Shown in pieces: positions 30,092 through 38,535 of a DNA stretch of 64,000 nt. The notes beneath the pieces were generated by a model, which did not search any database, had not been told where the DNA came from, and was given only the letters and a program-made list of their open reading frames with translations. Position numbers and translations under genes: made by a program. Every line of letters begins with the position of its first letter. The first letter of the stretch is position 1. The DNA is from Leptospiraceae bacterium (GTDB lineage: Bacteria > Spirochaetota > Leptospiria > Leptospirales > Leptonemataceae), in NCBI GenBank assembly GCA_026005135.1, contig BPKM01000009.1:1-64000 (forward strand), read 5' to 3'.

Positions 30092-31367
30092 TAAAATTTT
30101 TGCTCTTGTAGATGCAAATAATTTTTATGCCAGTTGCGAAATAATCTTTAATCCAAAACTAAAAGAAAAACCCGTTATTGTTTTATCAAATAATGATGGT
30201 TGTGTTATATCTCGTTCTCCAGAAGCGAAACAATTGGGTATTAAAATGGGGCAACCTTTTTTCGAAATTCAGGATATAGTAAAAAAACATCGCGTTTATG
30301 TTTTTTCCAGCAATTTTCCTTTATATGCAGATATGAGTTATCGATTTCATGAATCATTAAATTTATTTTTCCCAGAAATAGAAGTTTACTCTGTTGATGA
30401 AAGTTTTATTGATTTAAGTAGCTTAAAAAAATATAATTTAACATCCTATTGTCTTTATGTAAGAAATGAAATCTTACGATGGCTAAAAATTCCTTCCTGT
30501 ATAGGAATAGGAAGAACAAAAACCCTTGCTAAACTTGCCAATAAATATGCAAAACAACATCCCGAATTACAAGGTGTTTTTAATTCTATCAATCGAGAAA
30601 CTATATTATTAAAAAATATGCCAATAGAAGAAGTATGGGGTATTGGTTCAAAATTATCACAATTCTTATATAAAAAGGGAATTCATACACCTTATGATCT
30701 TATTCAACAAAATGATTACTGGATTAAAAAACATCTTAAAATTAACGGTTTAAGAATGGTTTATGAGTTACGTGGAATTTCCTGTTATAACTTAGAATCT
30801 TATAATCCTCAGAAAAAAAATACAGTAGTTTCTCGATCTTTTGGAACATCTATATCAAATCTTGAAGATCTGGAAAAAATTCTTATGTCCTTTATTGAAA
30901 AATTATCAGAAAAATTAATTAAACAAAAACAACTGGCAACCTATCTTGGTATTTTTATTAAAAGTAATCCCTTTAATAAAAAAGAACCTTATTATTCTAA
31001 TTACAAGATTAAAAAATTAGAAACACCAACCAATAGTATCAGGATTTTATATCAAAATGCTAAAAAAATACTAAAAAATATTTATAAACCTGAAATTAAA
31101 TATAAAAAAATGGGAGTAATTGCATTAAATTTATGTTCGATAGATTCTTTTCAGAAAGATTTATTTGATAATCAGAATTATGATAAGGAACAATTACGAA
31201 ACGAAGCTATTCTGAAATTAATGCATTATTATAATCACTCTGGAAAGATTAAAATCCAATTTGCAAAAAATATTCAACTACCTAAGAATACATGGTTTCC
31301 CAAACAATATCATCTATCAAAAAGATATACAACAGATATTAACGAAATTCCAATTGCAAAAATCTAA
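30063..31367 (+). CDS. umuC: DNA polymerase V catalytic subunit (Y-family)
   Basis: UmuC copies past DNA lesions with low fidelity. The 434-residue protein has FALVDANNFYASCEIIFNP (first catalytic Asp, about residue 14), VLSNNDGCVISRSPEAKQLGI, and the palm motif EVYSVDESFIDLS with the second acidic pair (about residue 100). The helix-hairpin-helix region IEEVWGIGSKLSQFLYKKGI and a little-finger domain follow. Length matches E. coli UmuC (422). It overlaps umuD, so the two are translationally coupled. The 72 bp after its stop contain no clear terminator. Confidence 0.96.
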   Translation: MLSIQQEKNNKIFALVDANNFYASCEIIFNPKLKEKPVIVLSNNDGCVISRSPEAKQLGIKMGQPFFEIQDIVKKHRVYVFSSNFPLYADMSYRFHESLNLFFPEIEVYSVDESFIDLSSLKKYNLTSYCLYVRNEILRWLKIPSCIGIGRTKTLAKLANKYAKQHPELQGVFNSINRETILLKNMPIEEVWGIGSKLSQFLYKKGIHTPYDLIQQNDYWIKKHLKINGLRMVYELRGISCYNLESYNPQKKNTVVSRSFGTSISNLEDLEKILMSFIEKLSEKLIKQKQLATYLGIFIKSNPFNKKEPYYSNYKIKKLETPTNSIRILYQNAKKILKNIYKPEIKYKKMGVIALNLCSIDSFQKDLFDNQNYDKEQLRNEAILKLMHYYNHSGKIKIQFAKNIQLPKNTWFPKQYHLSKRYTTDINEIPIAKI

Positions 31368-31439
31368 AAGTATTCACTTTCTTTGTAAATAGATGTAAAA
31401 AAATATCTGTAAAGATTCATTTTTTACGCAACCAAAATA

Positions 31440-31931
31440 TCAATGTCCTTCCAGAGCCTTCTGTACCTGAAATTCTATTTCCTTTTTTAGATTGGGTCCA
31501 GAAACATAATGTATACATTCACAATTTTTCCAGCTACCACCTCTCGGTGCACATTCCTTTGTCTGAACTCCCTTAATTACACCAGATCGTATGGAATTAA
31601 TAGCATAATTTGTAGCCTGGCCATCTAACATTCCAGATTGGGCTTCTACTGTTTCTCCAATCATTTTTCGAATCATATTATCTAATGCTTGTAATTTTGC
31701 TGCCTCCATACAGGTAGTTTTCATCATTTCCTGATCATCTTTTTCTATAGCATTTTCACTTGCTCTGGCAGATGTTCTTACATAAAAAGTATCTATTCCA
31801 TTTTCCGATCTCCAGCCTTCGAATTCTTCTCCTCCCGCAACATGTGTCGCAGAAGAACAATTCATAATATAAAATGATATTCCCCATATAATTAAAATAG
31901 ACAGGGTAATAAATATATTTTTTCTCATCAT
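31440..31931 (-). CDS. predicted lipoprotein
   Basis: The protein has 163 residues, with a signal sequence (IFITLSILIIWGISFYIMNC) and a lipobox ending at Cys25, followed by SSATHVAGGEEFEGW. The mature part has a region TFYVRTSARASENAIEKDDQEMMKTTCMEAAKLQALDNMIRKMIGETVEAQSGM and two further cysteines in KECAPRGGSWKNCECIHYV, possibly disulfide-bonded. A helix of the type A-x-x-x-A-x-x-x-A followed by strands resembles LPP20/LPP-like lipoproteins in which alanine-rich helices pack on a sheet. I do not recognise the precise family. It is divergent from the AEC permease, 45 bp apart. Confidence 0.75.
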   Translation of the reverse strand: MMRKNIFITLSILIIWGISFYIMNCSSATHVAGGEEFEGWRSENGIDTFYVRTSARASENAIEKDDQEMMKTTCMEAAKLQALDNMIRKMIGETVEAQSGMLDGQATNYAINSIRSGVIKGVQTKECAPRGGSWKNCECIHYVSGPNLKKEIEFQVQKALEGH

Positions 31932-31976
31932 AATAATGTTATATAATTAGACGCTTATTATCGTCAATAAGTTTTT

Positions 31977-32945
31977 ATGAATTATATATATTTTTTATTC
32001 TTAGAATGTTTGATTATTTTTCCTTTCGTAATTGGTTTTTTTATTAAAGAAAAACTAAAATTAGAGGAATGGCAAAAAAAACAATTATCTGAAAGAATGC
32101 TTCGAATTAATTTGATTTATTTTGAGCCATTTATTATTATCTGGTACATTGGAAAATTAGAATTCAATTTATCTACCCTATATTTACCAATAGGTGGCTT
32201 GTTTTTAGTGTTTTTAGGTTTTTTATTTGGATATTTGCTTTCTATTCCTTATTCATTAAGGAATCGTATAACACTTATAGTTAATACTTCCCTCGCAAAT
32301 CATGGCTATACTATGGGAGGAATTATTTGTTATTTTATTTTAGGTGAAAAAGGTTTAAGTAAAGCTTTAATTTTTATCAGTTATTTTTATTTTTATTTAT
32401 ATGGATTTTTATTCCCCTGGATACAAAAAAAGCAAAATTACTATATAAAAAATCAATCTTTTTCGATAAAACAAAAAATAAAAGATTATCGATTATTTCC
32501 TTTATATGGATTAATTTTAGGCATACTAATTTTTATTTTTCAGCTACCATTACCTCAATCTTTTTATTTATCTTATATAATACAAATTATGGTTTATATT
32601 TCTATCATTATTTATTATTTTTCCTTAGGTATAAACTTAGAATTTAAGAAATTATCACTAAGAAAAAACAATATTGTAAAAAAGATCTTATTAATTAAGT
32701 TTATTATAATTCCATTGATAACATTTATTGTATTAAAAATTATACCAGAAAACTTACTATCACTATTTGATAAAAAAGTAATTTTTATTATGTCTTTTAT
32801 GCCTGGAGCGGTATATTCTATTGTATCCAGTATTATTTTCAATTTAAATATACAATTAACAATTCAGATATTCGTTTGGAGTACAATTACTTTTTTAATT
32901 GGAATCCTACCATTATTATATTTATTTTTAATAAAGTTATTTTAA
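31977..32945 (+). CDS. AEC-type (auxin efflux carrier family) permease
   Basis: The protein has 322 residues with about ten hydrophobic segments in two halves of five, separated by a charged loop (QKKQNYYIKNQSFSIKQKIKDYR). This is the 5+5 layout of AEC and bile-acid/sodium symporter-type transporters. Segments with broken helices such as LANHGYTMGGIICYFILG in the first half and VIFIMSFMPGAVYSIVSSIIFN in the second are typical of AEC proteins. Cargo is unknown. No Shine-Dalgarno is obvious and the start is close to the divergent lipoprotein gene. Confidence 0.65.
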   Translation: MNYIYFLFLECLIIFPFVIGFFIKEKLKLEEWQKKQLSERMLRINLIYFEPFIIIWYIGKLEFNLSTLYLPIGGLFLVFLGFLFGYLLSIPYSLRNRITLIVNTSLANHGYTMGGIICYFILGEKGLSKALIFISYFYFYLYGFLFPWIQKKQNYYIKNQSFSIKQKIKDYRLFPLYGLILGILIFIFQLPLPQSFYLSYIIQIMVYISIIIYYFSLGINLEFKKLSLRKNNIVKKILLIKFIIIPLITFIVLKIIPENLLSLFDKKVIFIMSFMPGAVYSIVSSIIFNLNIQLTIQIFVWSTITFLIGILPLLYLFLIKLF

Positions 32946-33117
32946 GATTTCTCTTTTATTAAATGAAACGGTCTTTCAAATAATAAATAAAATATATATC
33001 CAAAACCACAGCAAATGCCCTTAATGCATGAAATGGAATACTATCCTGTTTACTTTTCTGAAAGATTTCTAAAAAATAAGACTTTTTGTGCATCTTTATA
33101 CTTTTATTATGATTTTT

Positions 33118-33202
33118 TGGGCAGGGGAGGATTCGAACCTCCGTAACCCTTCCGGGTGCCAGATTTACAGTCTGGTGCCATTAACCGCTCGGCCACCTGC
33201 CC
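33118..33202 (-). tRNA. tRNA-Tyr (anticodon GTA)
   Basis: Read on the minus strand it starts GGGCAGGTGGCCGAGCGG and forms a complete cloverleaf: acceptor stem GGGCAGG/CCTGCCC, anticodon arm CCAGA-CTGTAAA-TCTGG with GTA at the centre, a long variable arm (class II, 85 nt) and the T-loop GGTTCGAATCC. CCA is not encoded; the discriminator base is A. It lies 4 bp downstream of tRNA-Thr and is probably in the same transcript. Confidence 0.97.
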
Positions 33203-33206
33203 AAAA

Positions 33207-33282
33207 TGGTGCTGCCTGTAGGATTCGAACCCACGACCTGCTGATTACAAGTCAGCCGCTCTACCAACTGAGCTAAGGCAGC
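33207..33282 (-). tRNA. tRNA-Thr (anticodon TGT), CCA encoded
   Basis: Read on the minus strand it starts GCTGCCTTAGCTCAGTTGGTAGAGC. The acceptor stem is GCTGCCT/AGGCAGC; the anticodon arm GCTGA-CTTGTAA-TCAGC gives TGT, reading ACA and related Thr codons. The T-arm is GTGGGTTCGAATCCTAC. The 3' terminal CCA is encoded, unlike in the neighbouring tRNA-Tyr. Confidence 0.97.
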
Positions 33283-33394
33283 ATAATGCGTAAATCCAAC
33301 TTTATTTTTTTTATATGTACGTCAATTAAAATATACAATATTTTCTTCTATGGCAACAAATTATTATTAATAAAGAATTTCAACTTGATTTATC

Positions 33395-34747
33395 TTACAA
33401 CATTTCTTTTAATATTTTGAAAATTACTTCATAGATTTTTTTTAATTCCATTTTTTCTATAATATATGGTGGTACAATATATAAAATATTACCTAAGGGT
33501 CTAATTAATGCGCCATTTTTTACAGAAAAATCAATAACTTCAAGATTAAATGTTTTTAAAGCTTCTTTGGATATTTTTACTACTACAGCTGCAACAGAAC
33601 CAAAATATCTTGTTTCTTTAATTTTATGATTTACAGAAGATTGTTTTAATTCTTCTAAAAATTCTTTATGCCATTTTTCAATTAAAGAAATTTTATTTTT
33701 TATATCTAATTGTTCATATAATTCTATAGAAGAAATACTTATAGCACAACCTATGGGATTTCCAGTCATAGAATGGCCATGAAATAATGTATGTTGTTTA
33801 TTATCAGAATAAAATCCTTGATATACTTTTTCTTTACACATAGTAACAGCAAATGTTGCATAACCTGCGGGTAATCCTTTACTTAAAGCAAGAATATCTG
33901 GATAAATTCCTGCATGTTCATAGGCAAAATATGGTCCTGTTCTTCCAGCCCCTGTAAAGACTTCATCACATATCATAAAAATATTATAATTGTCACATAA
34001 TTCTCGAATTTTTTTTAAAACAATAGGATGATACATTAACATTCCAGCAGCACCCTGAATTAAAGGTTCTATAACAATACCACATACTTCTTTATGAAAT
34101 TTTTCAAAATAATTATCTAATTGTTTTAATAAAGGTTGTAATTCCTGTTTTGCTAACTGTTCATCAAACATTCCCATTTCTGAACTATAAGACATAGGTA
34201 TATGGATAACATTAAAAAGTAAAGGTTCATAAACTTTATGAAAATCAGAACGAGCACCAAGAGACATAGTTCCAAATGTATCGCCATGATAACCATTTTC
34301 TAAAACAAAAAACGTTTTTTTTTGGAACAACCCTTGATTTTGAAAATATTGATAGGCCATTTTCGCTGCAATTTCCATTGCAGTAGAACCATCATCAGAA
34401 TAAAATACTCGCGATAATGTATGATTGGACTTCTCGGATAACATCTTCGCTAATTTTAAAGCTGGTTCATGTTCCATACTTGCATAAATCACATGTTCTA
34501 AAATATCTAATTGTTTTTTAATCGCTTCTTTTAATGGTTTACAATTATGTCCATAGATGCTAACCCACCAAGAACTTATAGCATCAATAAATTGAATAGA
34601 ATTCCCATCATAATCATATCCATATAAATATACCCCTTCTCCTTTTTCGATAAAAAAGGGTTCTTTTGCAAGTTTCATTGGAGTAAAGGGCCACCAGATA
34701 TGTTGTTTGTGAATATTTCGAAAATACTGCAATTGATTTTTATCCAT
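33395..34747 (-). CDS. bioA: adenosylmethionine-8-amino-7-oxononanoate aminotransferase
   Basis: BioA makes 7,8-diaminopelargonate from KAPA with SAM as amino donor, using PLP, in biotin synthesis. The N-terminal HIWWPFTPMKLAKEPFFIEKGEGVYLYGYD and DAISSWWVSIYGHN are specific to BioA and bind SAM. The PLP lysine is in DILALSKGLPAGYATFAVT (about residue 285), preceded by CDEVFTGAGRTG. GARSDFHKVYEPLL and FHGHSMTGNPIGCAISI are also conserved. The track start at 34765 gives MIKMVFMDKNQ; I place the start at the third Met (34747), since BioA usually begins close to this point. No other bio genes are in the window. Confidence 0.92.
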   Translation of the reverse strand: MDKNQLQYFRNIHKQHIWWPFTPMKLAKEPFFIEKGEGVYLYGYDYDGNSIQFIDAISSWWVSIYGHNCKPLKEAIKKQLDILEHVIYASMEHEPALKLAKMLSEKSNHTLSRVFYSDDGSTAMEIAAKMAYQYFQNQGLFQKKTFFVLENGYHGDTFGTMSLGARSDFHKVYEPLLFNVIHIPMSYSSEMGMFDEQLAKQELQPLLKQLDNYFEKFHKEVCGIVIEPLIQGAAGMLMYHPIVLKKIRELCDNYNIFMICDEVFTGAGRTGPYFAYEHAGIYPDILALSKGLPAGYATFAVTMCKEKVYQGFYSDNKQHTLFHGHSMTGNPIGCAISISSIELYEQLDIKNKISLIEKWHKEFLEELKQSSVNHKIKETRYFGSVAAVVVKISKEALKTFNLEVIDFSVKNGALIRPLGNILYIVPPYIIEKMELKKIYEVIFKILKEML

Positions 34748-34913
34748 AAAAACCATTTTTATCACTTGTTATTATTAATAAATATTTTTATATATAATTT
34801 TGTTATATAAATTCAACAGTAATATTCATCACAAATATATCTTAAATAAAATTTTTATTTTTTAAATATATTTTTTTATTTACAAATATACCATTTTGAA
34901 TTTTAATTATCTA

Positions 34914-34933
34914 TACCAGATATAATTCTGGTA
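34914..34933 (+). promoter_or_regulatory. palindrome centred on a TATAAT -10 box
   Basis: TACCAGA (34914-34920), TATAAT (34921-34926) and TCTGGTA (34927-34933) form a perfect 20-bp structure in which 7-bp inverted repeats flank a consensus -10. It lies 21 bp before the DUF4189 gene start. A regulator binding here would sit directly on the -10. No good -35 is visible at 16-18 bp, which suggests an activator or a modified promoter. Confidence 0.55.
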
Positions 34934-34954
34934 CTAAATTTTAAGGAGATGTAT

Positions 34955-35329
34955 ATGAAATTCAAAAAAAAACTTTTATTAGGTATGGGATTTATATTAG
35001 GATTAATGGCTGGTAGTTCCCTTATTGCAGATACCGCTATTTATTTTTGCCAGGAAACATCTGCATATGGAGCTGCATGGGGTGTACCATTAGCGAGAGC
35101 AAGGCAAGTAGCAAAACAATATTGTGAACAAAATGGTGGAACCAACTGTCAGGAACTTATAAGCTGTAAAACAGGATTTGCTGCAATTGTAACAGATAAT
35201 GAAGGAACAATAGGTGCTTCCTGTGGTGCACGTACTCAACAAGAAGCAGATAAAGGAGCTATTGAAAGTTGTCAGCAATATAGTGAAAATCCTTCTGCCT
35301 GTACAATTAAACATCAATGGCGAGGATAA
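34955..35329 (+). CDS. secreted DUF4189-like protein
   Basis: The protein has 124 residues. A signal peptide (LLLGMGFILGLMAGSSLIADTA) is followed by an approximately 95-residue domain: AIYFCQETSAYGAAWGVPLARARQVAKQYCEQNGGTNCQELISCKTGFAAIVTDNEGTIGASCGARTQQEADKGAIESCQQYS. The alternation Y-G-x-A-x-G, then A-x-x-x-A-x-x-x-C, then GxxA, and seven cysteines fit DUF4189, an extracytoplasmic domain of unknown role. I moved the start to the second ATG (34955), because the AAGGAG Shine-Dalgarno directly abuts the first ATG and is correctly spaced only for the second. A strong terminator follows. Confidence 0.8.
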   Translation: MKFKKKLLLGMGFILGLMAGSSLIADTAIYFCQETSAYGAAWGVPLARARQVAKQYCEQNGGTNCQELISCKTGFAAIVTDNEGTIGASCGARTQQEADKGAIESCQQYSENPSACTIKHQWRG

Positions 35330-35340
35330 ATATTATTAAA

Positions 35341-35377
35341 AGAACAGGTATTCTTAATAGTACCTGTTCTTTTTTTA
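35341..35377 (+). terminator. intrinsic terminator after the DUF4189 gene
   Basis: Perfect 10-bp stem AGAACAGGTA / TACCTGTTCT with a 10-nt loop (35351-35360), followed by seven T. Confidence 0.92.
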
Positions 35378-35429
35378 TTCTATAAAATTTTACGTTGCCA
35401 TAAAAAGGATTTAAATTAAATTATCTTTA

Positions 35430-36554
35430 ATGATACAACCATGGGATATAAAAAAGATATTTATTGATAATTCTTTAAATAAAGACCATAATCCAATAAT
35501 TCAAAATATCTTAAAAAATACACAAAATACATCTATCAAGATTGAATTTATTGATAATCCAAAAGAAATATTTGATTATTATTTAAAACATGGTTCTTTA
35601 TTCGAAAAAGATACACTTCTTGTTTATCGTCATCAGGGTAAATTTATTTCTTCCTGTCCAGGATCAGATGGAATGGTATGCTGTCAGTACTTTGTTATTA
35701 ATTTTGGGATAGGTTGTTTGTATGATTGTCATTATTGTTATCTACAAAACTTTATGAATCAACCATTAATGACTGTTTTTGGTAATTTAGAAGATCTTTT
35801 TTCCGAAATAGAAAAAAAGATTAAAGGAAAAAATTTTCATTTTCGTATTGGAACAGGTGAATATACAGATTCTTTAGCATTAGATCCTATTATAGAAATA
35901 TCTCCTATTTTAGTAAATTATTTTGCCCAATTAGAAAATGCTACCTTAGAATTAAAAACAAAATCAAATCATATCGAAAAATTATTAAATTTAAATCATA
36001 ACAATCATACAGTAGTTGCATGGTCTTTAAATCCTCCAGAAATTATTGATAAAATAGAACCGGGAACAGCCAGTTTAAAAGAACGTTTAGAAGCTGCAAA
36101 AAGAGTTCAGGAAGCTGGTTATAAATTAGCATTCCATTTTGATCCAATGATATATCATGATAATTGGGAAAAAAATTATAAAGAATTATTAGACCAATTA
36201 TTTGCTACAATTGATACAAATCGCATTGCCTGGATTTCTCTGGGAACTTTTCGTTATTCTATTGGGCAAAAAGAAATTATGCAAAAAAGATTTTTAGACG
36301 ATAATTTAACCAAACAAGAAATGGTTCAAGGAAGTGATAAGAAGTTCCGTTATTTTAAAACGATACGGCAAGAGATGTATGCTACAATTAAAAGTTATAT
36401 TGATAAAAAAGATCCAAAGTTATTTTCTTATCTTTGCATGGAAACACAATATATGTGGGAAAAAATTTATCAATTTGTACCTCAATCTTCCAAGAATCTG
36501 GATAGTTATTTCGAAAATCGTAGAATCTATATGGAGTCATTATCAAAAAGTTGA
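35430..36554 (+). CDS. spore photoproduct lyase-like radical SAM protein
   Basis: The protein has 374 residues. The radical SAM cluster motif is in NFGIGCLYDCHYCYLQNFMN (C-x3-C-x2-C, about residues 95-102), preceded by KFISSCPGSDGMVCCQYFVI, which resembles the N-terminal part of spore photoproduct lyase. RIGTGEYTDSLALDPI and the TxKSNHIEKLL segments are also SPL-like. True SPL repairs thymine spore photoproduct. Relatives in non-spore-formers, including diderms, have unclear roles and may act on other lesions. The gene is upstream of, and overlaps in frame choice, the OmpA-type gene. Confidence 0.82.
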   Translation: MIQPWDIKKIFIDNSLNKDHNPIIQNILKNTQNTSIKIEFIDNPKEIFDYYLKHGSLFEKDTLLVYRHQGKFISSCPGSDGMVCCQYFVINFGIGCLYDCHYCYLQNFMNQPLMTVFGNLEDLFSEIEKKIKGKNFHFRIGTGEYTDSLALDPIIEISPILVNYFAQLENATLELKTKSNHIEKLLNLNHNNHTVVAWSLNPPEIIDKIEPGTASLKERLEAAKRVQEAGYKLAFHFDPMIYHDNWEKNYKELLDQLFATIDTNRIAWISLGTFRYSIGQKEIMQKRFLDDNLTKQEMVQGSDKKFRYFKTIRQEMYATIKSYIDKKDPKLFSYLCMETQYMWEKIYQFVPQSSKNLDSYFENRRIYMESLSKS

Positions 36555-38505
36555 TATTTTTTTTATTTTTATTATTCTATTTATAGGAAATTTTATTCCC
36601 ATTACATCGCAGGAAATCAGTAGAATTTATTATTATAAGAATATTTTACAAGATACTTCAATTCAAAATCAATCAAGAATTAATACAGAATGGGACGAAT
36701 ATGCACCTTTACCAATCTTTGGAGAGAAATATTTAATTTTTCAATCTCAACGTCCTGGTCCTTATGAAGAACATTCTTTATGGTATTCCTTTAATAAAAA
36801 CTATAAAGATCCTACTTCTGAACCAGAATGGACAGATCCTTTACCTTTAATTTTTCCTTTAGATAATAAACCAACAGAAACAATGAAAGCCCTAAATCAA
36901 AATGAATTTACAATCAATTCTGATTCCTTTATAGGACATCCTTCTGTTTATATAGAAAACAATCAAATAAAAGAAATTTATTTTACTTCCTTTAAAGATT
37001 CCCATTTAGAAGGTTATGCTCATTTAAATATATACGTAGCAAAATTTATTAATAATAGATGGCAGAAACCAGAACATCTTAATGAAATTAATAGTAATTT
37101 TGATGATTTAATGCCTTTTATTACAAAAGATGGTACAAAATTGTTTTTTGTTTCTAATCGTCCCGGAGGTTATGGAGGCTTTGATATATGGTATGCAGAA
37201 AGAGATCTTAAAACAGGAATATGGAGTAAACCAGTTAATTTAGGACCTAATATCAATACTGAATATGATGAAATAACACCATTTTTAACCCATAACCAGC
37301 AAAAATTAATATTTGCAAGTAATCGCCCTGGTGGTATAGGTGGTTTTGATCTTTATGTTAGCAATTTTAACGGTTTAGATTTTGATTTACCTATAAATTT
37401 AGGAGAACCCTTTAATTCTAAACAAAATGATGAAGCATTAAAAATTTCTGATAATAGCTTATGGACATATTTCTCTTCGGATCGTTTTGAGGTAAATGCT
37501 AAGGGTGGTTATGATATTTATCGTTTTTTAATTCCAAAAGAATTGGTTGAATTTTCCAAAATTATTCTTAAAGGAAAAATTTTAAATGCAGAAACTCAAG
37601 AACCAGTTAGTGTAGAAGCAACTATCTTAATTGAATTTGGTTTACAAAATTTAGTTATTAAATCAGATAGACGTTTTAAAAACGATGGTAAAACAATTGA
37701 TAATACTTTCAAAGCAGAATTATATTCTGGTAGAATCTATCGATTACAAATTAGTGCACCAGGTTATTATCCTTTAGAAACTTTATTGGATTATAAAGAA
37801 ATCTATACAGAAACAAAAACTGACGAAAGAATATTTTATCTTAAACCAATCAAACCGATTGAACCTATTATACGTTATATTCCAGGCATCGTTATTGATG
37901 AAGAGACTCATTTATCTTTACCAGGTTCGCAAGTAATTAAAATCGATTCTGATGGTAATATATTGGAACTAAAATTGGATCCCTATGCACAATTCACAGT
38001 ACCTGTTAGAAAAAATGAAAAATTTCAAATCAAAGCAAGCTCTCCTGGTTATGAAACAAAAATAGAAACATTTAAAGAATCTAAAGAACTCCAAAAAATC
38101 ATTATAAAATTAAAAAAAATTCAAGAACCATGCGAAGCAAAACAATTAGAATGTATCTGGAATACACGTATCTTTTTTGATCTTGATAGTGCAGAAATTA
38201 AACCCACAGAAAGAGAAAAAATTAAACTTATTGCAGAAATTTTAAAGTTATATCCCGATGTAAAAATAGAAATCCAGGGCCATACTGATCGCTCTTATCG
38301 TGGACCAAAAGAAAAATCATTTGAATATAATTTAAAATTATCCATAGAACGTGCCAATAATGTAAAAAAAGAATTAATGCAATTAGGGATTAACGAAAAT
38401 CGTTTAGTTGTAAAAGGTTATAGTTATACAAAACCCTTAGTAGAAGCACCAGATGCAATTAAAGGAGCTATTAATAGACGAGTAGAATTTAAAGAAATAA
38501 AATAA
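36541..38505 (+). CDS. PD40 beta-propeller / OmpA peptidoglycan-binding protein
   Basis: The track frame opens at 36334, but the first ~70 residues lie inside the SPL-like gene in another frame and look untranslated. The secreted protein seems to begin near KVDIFFIFIILFIGNFIPITSQE, a signal peptide; no ATG, GTG or TTG is in frame there, so the start is uncertain (a rare start or a small indel in the T8 run). The mature part has PD40/TolB-type blades (DLMPFITKDGTKLFFVSNRPGGYGGFDIWYAE; EITPFLTHNQQKLIFASNRPGGIGGFDLYVS), two CarboxypepD-regulatory-like modules, and a C-terminal OmpA domain (IFFDLDSAEIKPTE ... IEIQGHTDR ... NRRVEF). Confidence 0.8.
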   Translation, partial: YQKVDIFFIFIILFIGNFIPITSQEISRIYYYKNILQDTSIQNQSRINTEWDEYAPLPIFGEKYLIFQSQRPGPYEEHSLWYSFNKNYKDPTSEPEWTDPLPLIFPLDNKPTETMKALNQNEFTINSDSFIGHPSVYIENNQIKEIYFTSFKDSHLEGYAHLNIYVAKFINNRWQKPEHLNEINSNFDDLMPFITKDGTKLFFVSNRPGGYGGFDIWYAERDLKTGIWSKPVNLGPNINTEYDEITPFLTHNQQKLIFASNRPGGIGGFDLYVSNFNGLDFDLPINLGEPFNSKQNDEALKISDNSLWTYFSSDRFEVNAKGGYDIYRFLIPKELVEFSKIILKGKILNAETQEPVSVEATILIEFGLQNLVIKSDRRFKNDGKTIDNTFKAELYSGRIYRLQISAPGYYPLETLLDYKEIYTETKTDERIFYLKPIKPIEPIIRYIPGIVIDEETHLSLPGSQVIKIDSDGNILELKLDPYAQFTVPVRKNEKFQIKASSPGYETKIETFKESKELQKIIIKLKKIQEPCEAKQLECIWNTRIFFDLDSAEIKPTEREKIKLIAEILKLYPDVKIEIQGHTDRSYRGPKEKSFEYNLKLSIERANNVKKELMQLGINENRLVVKGYSYTKPLVEAPDAIKGAINRRVEFKEIK

Positions 38506-38535
38506 TTTTTCGTCAAAAATAATAAAGGATTTTTT

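Noticed and set aside
33088-33276. 62-residue ORF across the tRNA genes
   Set aside because: It is antisense to tRNA-Tyr and tRNA-Thr, a common false gene.
36334-36540. First ~70 residues of the 723-residue ORF
   Set aside because: They overlap the SPL-like gene in another frame and precede a signal peptide; unlikely to be translated.
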